This document shows, piece by piece, positions 10,566 through 23,254 of a stretch of 64,000 bases of DNA. Origin of the DNA: Lepus europaeus (lineage: Eukaryota; Chordata; Mammalia; Lagomorpha; Leporidae); contig NC_084827.1 in assembly GCF_033115175.1 (NCBI RefSeq), positions 174,841,401 through 174,905,400 of the forward strand. Direction: 5' to 3'. The stretch's first letter is position 1. The number at the start of each line of letters is the position of its first letter. Below the pieces are notes generated by a model that was not told where the DNA came from, searched no databases, and saw only the letters and a program-made list of their open reading frames with translations. The translations under genes and the position numbers were made by a program.

Positions 10566-12090
10566 TAGGAACCCTTCGTGGAGGGGCATGTTGATCTGAA
10601 GTTGCAGGCTAGGTTTTCTTTTCATTGCCCTCTATGAAATCTTCCCTTTCTGAGGTCACGCCCTGAGGGCACATTTAAAACACTTTCTCTGCTCTAATGC
10701 ATCCATTTTTCTTGAAAAATTAAGCACAGGACTTTGTTCCAAAAGACTTTTTTGCAAAACTGTGACCCAAACACTCTGGGAAACCAGAGATCCTTTCCCC
10801 TTGGCCCTATCAGCCGACTTGCTGCAGACCCAGGGAAACCGGGACAACACACTTGTCGTGTTTGGGGATTATTTCCATGGCACAATGTCTTCCATAAAGG
10901 AGTTTCAATCCACCTGAGAGACCCAAAAGCAATTACGAAGCCTCCTTTAAATTAACCAGGAGACCCAGATAAGCACCAGCAATGAAATTTGCTTTCAGGG
11001 GCTGTGAGCTGAAAAGGCCAGACACGCTTCCCTTTAAGTGTACCGATGTCATTTCTCAAACCCTCACTCTTCATCCCAACCTTACAGCTTTCCCTAAACT
11101 GGACCCACTGGAACTGCGACAGCTAGCTCTCCCCTGCCCCAACCCCACCAGTCTGTCCTCACCTTGAAATCTCAAGCCAGGGAGTGGTCAGAGGCGAGGA
11201 GAGTAGAGAAAAGTAATGACACTCAAAGCCACAATGCCTGGACTCACCTGGCAAACACCCAGCTAGAGGACCCCAGCTTCCTTAGCCATTAAACGGGGGG
11301 GCCGTATCCGTTTGGAGAAAAAGAGCAGCCTGGGTTGAAAGAGGACCAGCTCTGTGGCAGGTGTTACAAATGGGTCTCTTACCCCCACCCCCATCCTATT
11401 CATGAATCAGGAAATGGTGTGTAGGGAAGACAGTAACTCCGTCCTGGGTCCTCACCCAGATTCCACATCCCCCCAAGTCACCCTGCCCTTTCCTGCGGCG
11501 TGCACCTGCCTGGGGACAGAGCACGATGTGGCGTCCACACTCACCAACGGCACCAAGGGTGTGGACTGGGGAGCTGACGGCAAATGAAAAGTCCAGGTCT
11601 GCACAGGGAGACTCTGGAGAGTCTAGCGATTTGAAGCCCAGGGCTCTGTTTCTCTTTCTCCTTGGGTCAGCCCGGACGGACGTGGGGGTCAGCTCTAATC
11701 ATCAGGAGGAGAGGCTGGGAGGGCAGGAAGAGGAACAGGGCGAAGGGGGAGGAGCCTGCCGCGGAGCCTCCAAAATCACATTGGGAAAACGAACTCTTTA
11801 CAGGAACACTCACATTTGGGAGAGGGTCAACAAATTGCCTCCTTATCAAAGCCGCATAATAACCACGTGCAGCTCTGCAGGCCAGGTGTCTGTGGCCACT
11901 GCCCAGCCCTGCCACTGTGCATACTACAGCCTCATGGGTGTGGCCTGAAGTTGGAATTTGACGTGATTGTAATGCATGTAGTTCTCGTTTTTCTTTCCAC
12001 ACATTTACAGATGTTAAAACTCATTCTTAGCTGGGAGGATAAACTGGTCCATGCTTCAGAATCCTTCTTCAGGTCACGGAGAAAGTAAAA
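10566..12090. other. Unique intronic sequence
   Basis: No repeat or gene is recognised. Open frames on both strands at 11526-12000 overlap each other and lack supporting evidence. Confidence 0.5.
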
Positions 12091-12405
12091 ACTGGGGCAA
12101 GCACCTGCGGTGCAGGAAATTAAGCCACCGCCTGCAGCACCAGCATCCCAATTGGGCACTGGTTTGAGTCTCCGCTGCTCTGCTTCCCATCCAGCCTCCT
12201 GCTAATGCACATAGGAAATCAGTGGAAGAAGGCGCAAGTGCTTGGGCCCCTGCACCCATCTGAGAGACCTGGAAGAAGCTCCTGGCTTTAGCCTAGTCCA
12301 GCCCAAATGCCTGTAACAGCCATTTGGGGAGTGAATAAGTGAATGAAAGATCTCTCTCTCTCCCCCTCAATCTCTCTCCCCCTCTTCTTTAAAATAACTA
12401 TAAAT
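12091..12405 (+). mobile_element. CSINE, diverged
   Basis: The head is degraded (ctggggcaagcacctgcggt), but the body (gcttgggcccctgcacccat) and CT block are clear. Confidence 0.88.
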
Positions 12406-12464
12406 CATTTTAAAAACGAAAACTTAATCAGAAATACTAAAATCCAGGGATACTACATACCATC

Positions 12465-12788
12465 TTTTTTTTTAAGATTTATTTATTTGAAAGAGTTACA
12501 GAGAGAGGTAGAGACAGAGAGAGATGTCTTCCATCCACTAGTCACTCCCCAAGTGGCCACAATGGCCGGAGCTGAGACCAATCTGAAGCCAGGAGTCAGG
12601 AGCTTCTTCCAGGTCTCCCACGTGGGTGCAGGAGCCCAAGTACTTGGGCCATCCTCTGCTGCTTTCCCAGGTACATTAGCAGAGAGCTGGATCAGAAGTG
12701 GAGCAGCCAGGACTCAAACCAGCACCCATATGGGATGCTGGCACTGCAGGCCAGGGCTTTAACCCACTGCACCACAGTGCCAGCCCCC
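12465..12788 (-). mobile_element. CSINE, full length, reverse orientation
   Basis: It begins with the reversed tail (aagatttatttatttgaaag) and ends with the reversed head (accacagtgccagccccc). It forms an inverted pair with the forward copy about 60 bp away. Confidence 0.92.
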
Positions 12789-13239
12789 AAACCACCTACT
12801 GAAAGATACTTTGCACTTCCCAAAACAGAGATGGCACCAGAGAGTATTCTTAAATGCTAATGTCTGCATGTGCACCCCTCCTGATCACAGCCCTGGCCCA
12901 CAGGTCCATATTTGCCCCATGAGACCCAGAGAGGTACCCCACTCAAGCTGGTCAAGTTGTTCAGCAGCATTTACAGAGAGCCAACTGTATGCAGAGCCTG
13001 CACTTGGCACCTGTGTGCCCTGACTCACCTCAGGGCAGAGCTGCTTTGGCTGGGGGAGCAGGAAGGGGCCCCTCCTTTTGCACACAAGGCCTCTGAGATG
13101 CACATCACAACCGCTGACTGCAGCGCATTCGATTAAAAACTATTAGTAACTCCTTAACCTGCTCAAGGCGCCCAGTGCACGTTCCAGTTGCACATTGTGA
13201 GAGGAGCCAGAGGCAGCCCCAGTGGAAGTGAACACTTTC
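12789..13239. other. Unique intronic sequence
   Basis: Nothing recognisable is seen apart from possible extreme divergence of older repeats. Confidence 0.45.
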
Positions 13240-13475
13240 CATCAGGTGTCACCTGTAGGCCAGGCACTGGGCTAGCCTTTTCCAACACCAGGACAAACGT
13301 CACAGTTGGCACCCGGGTCCCATGTTCACAGATGAGGAGCTAAGCCTCAGAGGAAGGAACTCCTTATCCAAGGGTACCCTGAAACAGATTCCAGCCCAGG
13401 ACCGATGCCCACTGCAAGTCCACTTAGAGATGAGAAACTGAAACCACTTGTGAGCCAGGAAACCAGGACTCCAGA
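13240..13475 (-). repeat. MIR-type ancient SINE, reverse orientation
   Basis: The phrase cacagatgaggagctaagcc, followed by aggaaggaactccttatcca and gattccagcccagga, is the reversed MIR core with modest divergence. Confidence 0.65.
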
Positions 13476-14530
13476 CCTGGGCACCTCTCAGATGACAATG
13501 ACCAAGCACAAGTACGATGAGGGCTCTCCCGTTTCCCTGCCATGTGCTAGGTGCAAGGCAGGCCCTGGGGGAGACAGGAGAGCCTCAGCAGACAACTGAG
13601 TCACCTGGTGAGCATTTCAAAGTCACCAGGGCCTGCGCCCTGCTCCAGGACAGCAACTCAGAATCTAGGGGACAGGAAGTTGGATGGAGCCTATCACTCA
13701 CACATGTTCAAGCTCCCAGGTGATGCTAGTAGGTAGCCAGGGTGGGCAGCCAATGTGGGTGAGGCAGGGAAGAGGGTAAACTTGAAGTCAGACTACTAAG
13801 CTTTGCCGTGCTCCTGGGTCTTGTGTTTGGGGCCAGGCTTGTGCAGCGGCTGCCTCTGTCATGCAGCCCTGACCACAGCTGCCTCCTGGGCTGATAAGGA
13901 TATCTAAAAATACAACGCAGGATTCTGCTGCCTGACTCAAATGCCCTTCAACTTCAGACTAGGTTTCCTTTCTTGTTCGATGTTTGCGAAATGAGGGCAT
14001 AAACAAAGCCATTTTCGATGGCACCATGTCATATGAGAGGCTTAAGCAAAGACGCCGAAGACAAGAATACATGTTTGTCAAGGGGCCAAGCTGGGAGAAG
14101 TGATGTTTCCGAAGAAGGCACCAAGAAGATGACGCACAAAATAAGAAAATCACTGTAATAACACCATGAAAATCAACCAACCATTGCCTCTTTTCTTAAA
14201 ATACTAATCAGAATTTTGACAAGGCTTTTTTTTTTTTTCACTTCAAAGGAAAACTTCAAGTCACTGCAGATTTCCTGAGACATGGTTTATGCAATAAAAC
14301 AAACTATGCATTTATAAAAATCATAACACAATTAGTCGTGTTCAAAACATGTTGTAGCGCGAGTCTTCTGCTCGAGAAATCTGAGTTTTTTCCTTGAAGG
14401 GGAACAACCAGACACCAAATAAATCGGCCCAGTCATATTCTACACAGGAGAACTGCAATCCTTGTCTTAGCACACCTTGTGTCTGTGGAACACTTTACTT
14501 TTTTTTCAAAATGTCTAAGAGTTAGCTCCC
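13476..14530. other. Unique intronic sequence
   Basis: No gene is seen. The part at 14200-14500 is AT-rich. Confidence 0.5.
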
Positions 14531-14799
14531 AACCGGCACTGTAGCATAGCGGGTGAGGCCTCTGCCTGCAGTGCCAGCATCCCATATGGGCGCCGGTTTG
14601 AGTCCCGGCTGCTCCACTTCCGGTCCAGCTCTCTGCTATGGCCTGGGAAAGCAGCAAAAGAAGGCCCAAGTGTTTGGGTCCCTGCACCTGCGTGGGAGAC
14701 CCGGAGGAAGCTCCTGGTTCTGGATCAGCGCAGCTCCAGCTGTTGTGGCCATCTGGGGAGTGGACCAGCGGATGGAAGACCTAAGACCTCTCTCTCTCT

Positions 14800-14831
<32 letters not shown>

Positions 14832-14883
14832 GCCTCTGCCTCTCTGTAACTCTGCCTTTCAAATAAATAAATCTTTAAAAAAA
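14531..14883 (+). mobile_element. CSINE, full length with target-site duplication
   Basis: The head is ccggcactgtagcatagcgg and the tail ends in aaataaataaatctttaaa. The flanking duplication agttagctc is seen at 14520-14528 and 14884-14892. This is the last SINE before a 10 kb SINE-free zone. Confidence 0.94.
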
Positions 14884-15125
14884 AGTTAGCTCTATATCCT
14901 TCTTTATACTGATGAAAAACACGTTACTATGTTCTCACTCGTGAGTTGCATCATTCCTATAAAGAAAATCAAACAAAGATTATTAGTCCACTTAAGAAAT
15001 ATGAACACTGAAGTTCATGGCTATGAAATGATACTCCCAAGGTCACAAAAAGCTATTGGAAAAGCCAGAGAAAGAAGTAACGTCCTTGACATCTCAGCTG
15101 GTATGCGACATTTTGCGCACATCAC

Positions 15126-15150
15126 GGTGTGTGTGTGTGTGTGTGCGCGT
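15126..15150. repeat. (GT)n microsatellite
   Basis: About nine GT units are followed by gcgcgtgcacatg. Confidence 0.9.
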
Positions 15151-15567
15151 GCACATGTCGGCCAGTAGAGAAGATGAGACTGCAGGAACTAGAATTCTGT
15201 GTTGCTGTTAGCCATCCTCAATTGAAAATAGGTTCATCTGAAGCAGAGCTGTTGTTTCAAGTCAGCATGTTTAATCAGCAGGGAGGATTATGGAATCAGC
15301 TCAATGAGTAAGATTCACTTGCATAAAAAGCAGCTCCCAGCCCTTTCTTTGCCTCCAAGTACAGAAATTGACACATTTTTATTATAATTCCAAAGAAAAC
15401 ACTCCCTGGGGAACATGTAATAAAAAAAAAAAAAAAACAGTGACCGCTTGAATATTTGGCGAAGAATTATTTCAGTAAAATAGCTCTACAAACAAAATAG
15501 TACCTATTTAAATAGTCCCTAGTTTTCATGGATAGCCCAAAAGAAGGGAGGCATCTCTACCATTCAG

Positions 15568-15600
15568 AAAAAAAAAAAAAGAAAGAAAGAAAGAAAAGAG
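15568..15600. repeat. A-run with (GAAA)n
   Basis: A run of A bases is followed by about four gaaa units. Confidence 0.85.
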
Positions 15601-17249
15601 GGCCCAGCAGCCACCACCTGTGACACCTGTAACACCTGCCGGCTTGCCCAAATGAACAAGAAAAACAAAAGCGTCTCACTTTAAAGTGTGTGTGTGGGGG
15701 GGGGGGGGCTTTTTCAAACCAAACAGAAACACCTGAATTTCTTTTATTTCGCCTCCGTTTGCTTGGCCCCATGGTAAAAACACCTGCAGCAAGGTCTGGG
15801 GATTGTAACTCCAAGGTGGACGGCCCTGCTGCAGCTTTGGCTCTGCTGTGCCTTTGTATCCAGCTGAGCACAGCCAGACGCACTCAGGGTTTTCAAGCAA
15901 GGCCGGCTTCAGAATTCACCCAACCCTTTTTGATTGGCAGGACTCAAAGAGGCCACACAGATGGCAATGGCAGGGCCAAAGCTGCACTACCTTCTCAGCC
16001 CTGCACCAATTCCAGCCCGAACCCTTACTACCAATGTGGCACTGGGACAGTCCCTGAGCTATTCTGCATGTCACTTATAAAACGGCAGACGGGGCCAGCA
16101 CCTAGAGCACAGGACCCCGCAAGGGCCAGGGCATAGCCAAGCCCACTGCAAAGTCCATATTGCTGGCATCTGGCAAGCGCTGGAGACAAAGTTTTGTCAC
16201 CACCATCATCATCATGTCTCTGTGAACTAGATTTCCCTGTAGCTCTTTGCAATCAGCGACTTTCTCATTATTGAAGATATATAAGTATGGCAAGATGACC
16301 TGGGATATATTTTAAGTGTTGATGATTTTCACAAGGGTATCAAAATGGGAGACCTTGGATCTGCCTCCCAAGCAAAATGAGCTTCGGTCTGTTCACCTGA
16401 CTCTAGGAAATGATATTAGCGGACACAGTAAGGGTCATGAGCATATGACGAGTGTGCACAAAATTGAGAACGGGGAGAGGGGACAGTCAGGGGGTGCCAC
16501 AGGTGCTCAGGGACGTTCACCACTTCATTCACAGATTCCCCCCACAACCCTTATTGTGGACACCCACAGAGACAAGACGCACACCCACCCACAATTTGGT
16601 TTGGCTGTCAAGACTGCAAGGGACACACACTGGAAGGGAAGGGAGTTGTTCACTGCTGAGATACTGGGGCATGCTGGAAACAGCAGGCAGCCATCAAGGA
16701 AGTTGGAATGATGGGAGAGAGCAGAGAAAGGAGGCTGCCGGGGTGCAGCAGTGAGCGGGCTGGCATGGTCTGCACCTCCCGCCGGCACCGAAGGAGGGAG
16801 CACCTGACCACGTGGGAAACATAGAGGACAGACAGGTGAGGCTTCCACACAGCGCTGGCAGTCGGACAGCAAAACCTGGAGGCAGTCTCTTCAAGACAGC
16901 TCAGACGGCCGCCCCTCCTACAGATGCCAGAGCCGTGGCCCCAGAAACTGCGGCCGGAGCTCCGCGGGCTCAGCCCCCAGCCACGGAGAAGCTTCATCAA
17001 ACCTTGCTCCACATTCACTCAAACCAGCAGTTTCTGATTTTCTTAAATTTCTCCAAATAAAAGAAAGTTCGGGGTTGGGTCTGAATGTTACCACTGCTGA
17101 CACCATTGTCCGGGGAGGGGCGGCACTCATTCAGAAAACTCACTTCTTGGGTAAAATTCCATTATCAATTGATCCAGTGAGCTTGGGTTCTGTCCCAGCA
17201 AACATACTCCTGACAGCTGGGCCCATCACCCCTTCATCTGTAACTGTGT

Positions 17250-17254
<5 letters not shown>

Positions 17255-17282
<28 letters not shown>
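17255..17282. repeat. (CT)n microsatellite
   Basis: About fourteen CT units are present and are not part of a SINE here. Confidence 0.9.
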
Positions 17283-17285
<3 letters not shown>

Positions 17286-19262
17286 ACTCCCCCAACTTCT
17301 CTACTGAGACTGCCCTTTATAATGATGTTTTTAGTTCAGTTTTGATTCCATAGAAAATAAATCTCCAGTGTTATAGCAAGATCATAAGAAACTACATTAA
17401 AATCATCAGGAATCAAATTTGTTTGTTATGGGGCTCTGCATCATCTCGGTCGGTACGTTCTTCTGGGGAACCAGGTCCCACCAGGCTCCAAATCTGTAGC
17501 TGTGTCTACAACTCGGGACCCAGTACTGTGTGACTTCTCCGGAGGTGAGCACCCTGCCCATGGCCCAGCCTGCGACACGGCAAAACCGAATCTCTTTTGA
17601 AACAGCTGGTTCTGCAATATTTACGTATTAGTTCAGGAATTACACAGCAAATCCCAACTTAGGCCCAATCACAATATTTGTGCTTCTCTGTTAGTCATCT
17701 CTAGGAAACACTAAAGAACTCTTCCCGGTTCTTGGAGATGTTCTTACGTCTATTTTTGGAGTCCCCAACAACATCTGAGTGTGAAACTCCCATAGTCCAG
17801 TCCTGCTCCTCGCCTCCTGAAGCCGGTGTGGTTCCTCAGCTACTTTCTCCCGCCCATTCCCCACCCCACCCCCCAGCCCAGATCCAAATCAACCATTTCT
17901 TTCAAAACCAGAACTCAGACAGGTAAGCAGAACAGCAGTTTGACAGAAACAGGCAGTCAACTTGCTTCTTGCGGAAGTCACCTAAGTAACCACTCAATAG
18001 AGAACATTAGCATGAGTGCACTCTGGCTTTGATGTGCCATTCTTCCCAGTTCTGAAACAGCAAGATTCTGCTCGAAGGGTTAGAGTGACTCCAACAGACG
18101 TCTCTTTCCCCCAAAAGGCTGTCATGCCCCAAACCTGCTCCCACACTCCCATCACACACATTCTTGTTCATCATCTCCCCAGGAAATCTAAGGTGACTGG
18201 AACGAGTTAACAAAGACAAAGATCACACAGTGAAAAACAAGAGAGATTCAGGTCGATGATTTGCTATTAAAGAGGGGGAAAAGAGTCTAGGTTAGTAGCA
18301 AAAAATCTAGCCATCAAGGTCAAGCTTCTCAATCCCACAAAGAAAAGAAGAAAAGATCAGAAGAAAAGAAAAGGCATTTTCCTCCCATTCAGAGAAGAGC
18401 CTATTTGAGCTTTGTCAAAGTAACTCTTAAATCATTGTCAAATGTACAGGAAACAAACTCCCCTACCCTAAATGTAAGAAAGCAAGCATTTGATCCCAAA
18501 TCTGTTCCCCATTCGCGTGGCTTCCTTTCATCGTTTTAGATCAATTCCTTGTTCCCTCGCCTTGGAAAAGAGACTTGCAGGTCTCCTACCCACACAGAGC
18601 GCTACCAAATCGCCTACTGAGGTGGTGTTAATAGGTCCCCACCGGCTTGCAGACTTGCAAAAACCCCATTTATTATGGTCCGCGTGCGCCCGGGGGTGTG
18701 CAGCCGCGAGGGGCGACCCCGCCAGCCCTGCGCGCGGTGCACCCCGCAGGCCTGCGGCCGCTCCCAGGCGGACGGATTAAGGGGCGAGTCGCGGAGCCCT
18801 CAGACAGAGAAGGGAGCTGCCGGACAGCCCAGCCCCAGGCCCACCACGCCCAGAGCCGGCGCCCTGACCCCGAACGGTCCAGCCGGACGTGGTACAGGAG
18901 CCACCTGGGCACCGACCCCCGGGCCGGGGACGCCAGGAGCCGGCTTCTCTGCGCAGCCCCGACAGGCACCGAGACCGCGCGCTGCCCGAGCCCGGCTCTG
19001 CCCCGGCCGGGAGGGGCTCGCCACGCGGTGCCAGGAGTTCCAGCCCCGGAGCGGCGCTCCCAGGGCCCCGGAACGAGGGTGGCCAAGGGGAGCGGCCCCG
19101 ACTGGGTCCGCCTGGGAGTCCGCGAGAGGCCGGAGCCGTCCCTTTCCCGAAGTGGGAGAAGCCGGTGTCGGGTGCGCCGGGGCCCCGCGCCGGGCAGCGG
19201 CGGCGGAGAGAGCCGCGGGCCCCCTGCCGGCGCCCCGCACCGCGCGCGCCGCGTCCACTCAC

Positions 19263-19541
19263 CTGGCAGTCGGCTCCGGAGAACCCGGCAGGACAGGTGC
19301 AGGTGTAGCCGGGCTCGCCTGCGGGGCCAGAGTGCTGCGTGCCGGGCGCGGGGCGCGGAGTGCACACACCCCCGTGGCGGCAGGGCTGCGCCGCGCACGG
19401 CCCGGGTGCGGACTGGGGCGCGGCGGGTACCGGGCTGGCCAGGCAGCCGCCGCGAGGCTCGGAGCACAGCAGCAGGAGCAGCGGTACGGCGAGCGCGGGC
19501 AGCAGCTGCGCACCGGGCGCCTGGGCGCGGCGAGGAGGCAT
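19263..19541 (-). CDS. DNER: DNER exon 1: signal peptide and first EGF-like domain
   Basis: DNER is a single-pass neuronal surface protein with tandem EGF repeats that acts as a non-canonical Notch ligand toward glia. This exon encodes the first 93 residues, from the ATG at 19541-19539. The N-terminus (MPPRRAQAPGAQLLPALA) is nearly the human DNER start. A leucine-rich core (residues 12-26) forms the signal peptide. An EGF-like domain follows with six cysteines at 49, 54, 60, 81, 83 and 92 in C-x4-C-x5-C-x20-C-x-C-x8-C spacing; the 20-residue third loop is long for an EGF module. The exon ends after GADCQ at a phase 0 boundary, with donor GTGAGT at 19262-19257. The remaining exons lie beyond the left edge. 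Family and orientation are confirmed by TRIP12 upstream on the same strand. Certainty is high. Confidence 0.95.
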
Positions 19542-19900
19542 GGCGGGCCGGGAGGACGCAGGAGCGGAGCCGGAGCGGAGCCGGAGCCGGGGCGCGGTGG
19601 TGGCGGCGGCGGCGCCGGACGCTTCCTGCAGCTGCGGGATCCGCGGTTCCCCGGGCAACAGAGGGGCGGGCCTGCGGGGCGGGGCCTGCGGGGCGGGGCG
19701 GGGCTGGCGGAGGCGGGGCCACGAGGCGATGCCCCTCCCCCTCCGGGACCCGCGGCCGGACTGGCCGGGAGGCGGTGCCCCGGCCCCCAGCCTTGGAGGG
19801 GTGTCGGGCTCGCGGTGCGTCCCCAGGAAACCCCAAGGGGCAGCAGCGGCGGCAGCGCGGGCCTGCGCGGGGCTTCCAGGGGAGCGGGAGTCCGCGGGGC
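19542..19900 (-). promoter_or_regulatory. DNER: DNER 5' UTR and core promoter region
   Basis: This is the sequence just upstream of the DNER ATG. Several overlapping GC boxes (ggggcggg/ggggcggggc) lie at about 19661-19720, roughly 120-180 bp from the ATG. No TATA box was noticed, which fits a CpG-island promoter with dispersed start sites. The transcription start cannot be placed exactly. Confidence 0.65.
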
Positions 19901-20100
19901 CGCCCCCCGGCCGGGTCACTCGCCCCCTGCGCGCGCCGTGCCCGTGGAAGTGACCTTGCGCCCGCGCGGCCGCGCCGGCGCCCCTGTCCTTGGTGCTGAC
20001 CGAGCGCGCGCCGTCGACCCCGGGGCTGGGGACGCCGGAGCCGCACGCGCTGGAGCTGGCGCGGCCCCGGGAGCCGGACTGGCCCCGCTGTTTGGCCCGA

Positions 20101-20150
20101 GGAGGAAACTGAGGCCCAGACGGGCTGGACTGGAACCCAGTGGGTCAGTT
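20101..20150 (-). repeat. Possible MIR remnant at the edge of the CpG island
   Basis: The phrase gaggaaactgaggcccagac followed by ggactggaacccag is the classic reversed MIR core. Confidence 0.55.
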
Positions 20151-21274
20151 GACTCTGCGCCCGGAGCGCAGCCGGAGCCGCGGGCGCGGCGGTGCGGGGA
20201 CGGCCCAGGCCAGCGCGGCCGCGGCTGTGTCCACCGGCTGGCCCTCCTCAGCCGGCAGGGCGCACGGCTACCTTATTCCCTCGTCCTCACCGGGGCCGTG
20301 TGAGCAAGGACACGTGGCTCCTCCCTGGGTTGACAATCTCGGCATATTGGGGGGGGGGGAGCACGAAGATGACCTTGTGACAGCTGGGCAGATGGGAGGT
20401 GACGACTGCACGTGACCGCACTCCCCCCCCCCAGCCCAGGGGCCCCCCGAAGCCCGCGGTGGCAGCGAGGGACGAATGCGGGGCTCTGCGCAGGGGGCAG
20501 CAGGTGCAGGCGCCTGAATTCCAGGTGGATCCGGATTCCCGCGACGCGGCCCTCACACCTGCTGTCTCATCGGAGACCTGCTCCTCTGGAAGAGCTCGTT
20601 TCTGTGCCGCGCCAGCGCCCCCTGCTGGCACTGGGCTCCCCCATCGGTGTAGAATGCGTTCTTGGCCAAAACTAACCTCTGCTCTAAATTCGGGGCTGCT
20701 GGCTCCCTCCCCTCAAAATGCAAAGGAAGAGAAGGAATTTTTTTAAGGTGGTAATCTAATTAAAATCCCATCTCAGTTGATTGCAATGTTACCTAAGCAA
20801 TCCCTTCGTGTGTGTGAATTTCATTCCGCTCTGGTATTCGGGAGAATTGGCCGTGGTTTGTTTTCTGGATACTGATTTCTGAATTTTTCCAGTGTTCCTC
20901 TTTGTTAAGTGCTGTCTCTGTCTTTAATCTTTAAAAGCCAAATTATGACAGATACAATACAAGATCATTTTTCTCCAGGCTAGATGGGAGAGTAAATCCA
21001 GCTCACAGGTTGAGCCCTGGAATTAGTTTTGGATGACGGAACCTTGGTCCCCGAGTCACTCGCTGTCAGTGCTCTCAGAGAAGTGGGTCTTTCCTGTGAG
21101 CTCTGAAGGCTGACCTTTACATACTGACATTCCCAGCTGTCTATAAGATCCCCCAAATGCCCAAACTGATAAAACAATACAGGCTCTATGTTGAAGCAAA
21201 AGCCACCAATTCAATTATCCGGCCCTTTGTTCATAGTATTGCAAACCTGCTGAACATCAAATCTCCATCCTACC

Positions 21275-21590
21275 CCTTTGTCTTTGTTGCCACTATCACA
21301 GAATACCAGACTGGGTAATTTAAAACAATCAGAAATGTATTGGTTCGCAGTTCTGGGAAATGCAAGGTCAAGGTGCCAGCGTCTGCCGGGGGCCTTCTTG
21401 CTGCATCATCATACGGCAGGAGCTAGAAGAGCAAGAGATCACATAAGAGGAGGCCGGCCTTGTCCTATCGGAACAGCAGTAATCCCCCTGTGAGGCCAGA
21501 TTCTGATCTAATCTCCACCTTAAAGTCCCTTCTCGTACTACTATTATAATGGCAATCAGGAGAGACGTCATTCATACCATAGCATCCAGC
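21275..21590 (+). repeat. Ancient interspersed repeat (same family as 43100-43490)
   Basis: It begins with ttgttgccactatcacagaa and gactgggtaatttaaaacaa, includes cagttctgggaaatgcaagg and aaggtgccagcgtctgccgg, and ends near ataccatagca. This order matches a common old mammalian repeat whose name I do not assert. Confidence 0.6.
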
Positions 21591-22874
21591 TCAGTTTCTT
21601 GTTTGATAGACTTCCTATTTTGATAAGCCAAGGGCAAAGTATCCAAATACTGTGACGATTTCAGCAAAGAATGTGATAGAATTTCTCATGACCACCTGTA
21701 GAGAAAGAGGGAGTGTGAACATATAAAGAAAGTTCAGTGAACTTGGAACTATTCACAACTGTGGTTCGAACATACCATTTACTGGATTATCACTAGGCTA
21801 GAGGATCTAAGAGGTGGAGGCTGCTCCAGCTTGGGTCCTTGAAGAAGAAGGGTGTCGTGAAACAATGGGAACATGTAATGAACATGTGGTGTGAAAAAGA
21901 AAGAACCCATTGTCGTGGTTAGCCACTGAGTCCCGGTGATGTTAAGTAACTCAAGGCCACACATTAGGAAGTGGCAGGACAGAGCTGACGGCTCCCAAGG
22001 AGCCATGCAACTTGAGCAACTAGCTCAGGTGTGCTGCTCCTGCCACACAGAACGCTGGGTCCCATTAGGGATTTCAAGGCTTCTGAATTCCATGGAACAT
22101 CAACGCTTCAAGAAACATTCTGGGACCCATTTATTTGCATAGGTCTAGCCTAGAATTACAACTCAACTGCATTATAACCATAGGGTACTGCTATAAAATT
22201 GTTAAAAACCAATACTAGTATAATTGTCTTTATTTGTTACATTTTGTCACAACTGGAGAAAAACATCTTCCCAAACCACCACCAGTTCATGAAGCAGAAT
22301 CTGAAAACCACTGATGAGACATCCCTCTTACAATGAGGTTTTCACACTCTGACCCCCAGAGCATCCTGTGGGAATATGGACCTGGATGCACAGAGCGACA
22401 GTCTGTGGAAACAGATTCAGAAGGACCTGCAAAGGTTCCCTAGTGTGACCTCCTCAGCACTTGAACCAAGACCCAAACATTTACCTGGGGTGATAGTTGA
22501 CCTTCAGCTTTCCTAGAGCTGTATAGGTGCTTCTATCACGTGTATGTCAACTACCTTCTTCCCGAAAGCATCTAAATTTTCTGCATTGGCCAGGTGATCC
22601 CCACATCACTCGCTCTCTGCACTCAGAGTTCTCTACAGTGATGTCACATCGACTGCTTCTTCCCACATTCAGTTACTCTTTAATGATTCAAGGGATCATC
22701 TCTGCTCCCCGCAGAACATGAGCCTGAACACTGGGTCCAAGCTAGAGTCACCTTAAAAGAAAAAGTCAGCCACACCCAGAGAAGAGACACATTGCCTGGT
22801 GACAACCTTCTGTCATGGAGAACAGCACCAGCCTGTTTTGCTCAAAACAGTGCTATCAGGACCTGTGAGGGCAT

Positions 22875-23190
22875 TGAATGAGTTACTTAGTCTCTCTGAC
22901 ACTCAGATGCCATGTATAATGACAGAAATCTGAAATCTGTGCTTTTTGGAGCTTTGGGAGAATTCAATGAAATGGCAATGTATAGAGTATTTCTCATGTA
23001 CCAGTAGTATTTTACCACTAGTATGAGTAAATTTTTTCTATATTATCTCATTTAATCCTAATGCCAGTACTGTGAGGTAGAAATTATAATTTGTGTTCAA
23101 TTAAAAGACAAAATTGAGGTGAAATGAGGCAAAGTCAAAGGTTTGACATCCCCAAGATTGCCAGTGTCATGGCCAAGACTCAAACATAGA
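22875..23190. repeat. MIR-type fragments
   Basis: A forward-like piece (gagttacttagtctctctga) is followed by a reversed-like piece (tatctcatttaatcctaatg with ctgtgaggtag). Both are diverged. Confidence 0.5.
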
Positions 23191-23254
23191 AATGAGTTAG
23201 GAGCCCTAGTTTGTACCTCTATGCTTGATCTGTTGTATCAGTCTCCTGCAGTAC

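Larger units (their letters stand above)
14893..18659. other. SINE-free intronic flank of the DNER promoter
   Basis: This is mostly unique sequence with simple repeats at 15126-15150 (GT), 15568-15600 (A/GAAA), 15696-15708 (G-run) and 17255-17282 (CT). No exon pair or gene is recognised. The absence of young SINEs contrasts with the rest of the window. Confidence 0.55.
1..19262 (-). other. DNER: DNER intron 1, 5' part (runs off the left edge)
   Basis: The donor of DNER exon 1 is at 19262-19261 on the minus strand. No second DNER exon was seen further left, so this whole stretch is read as the beginning of a very long first intron. It contains ten CSINE copies, one young L1 3' end, older L1 fragments and unique sequence. 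Seven of the ten SINEs are antisense to DNER transcription. The intron assignment follows from the exon 1 donor; its full length cannot be judged here. Confidence 0.8.
18660..20650. promoter_or_regulatory. DNER: CpG island over DNER exon 1
   Basis: Base composition changes sharply at about 18660 to very GC-rich sequence dense in CG dinucleotides and falls off by about 20650. The island covers DNER exon 1, its upstream region and the beginning of intron 1. Very long open frames in all registers here (up to 542 codons) are a consequence of few A/T-containing stop codons and are not genes. Confidence 0.9.

Noticed and set aside
18647..20303. Open frames up to 542 codons in all registers
   Set aside because: They are due to the GC-rich CpG island, where stop codons are rare. 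Only the minus-strand 93 codons from 19541 match a known protein (DNER).
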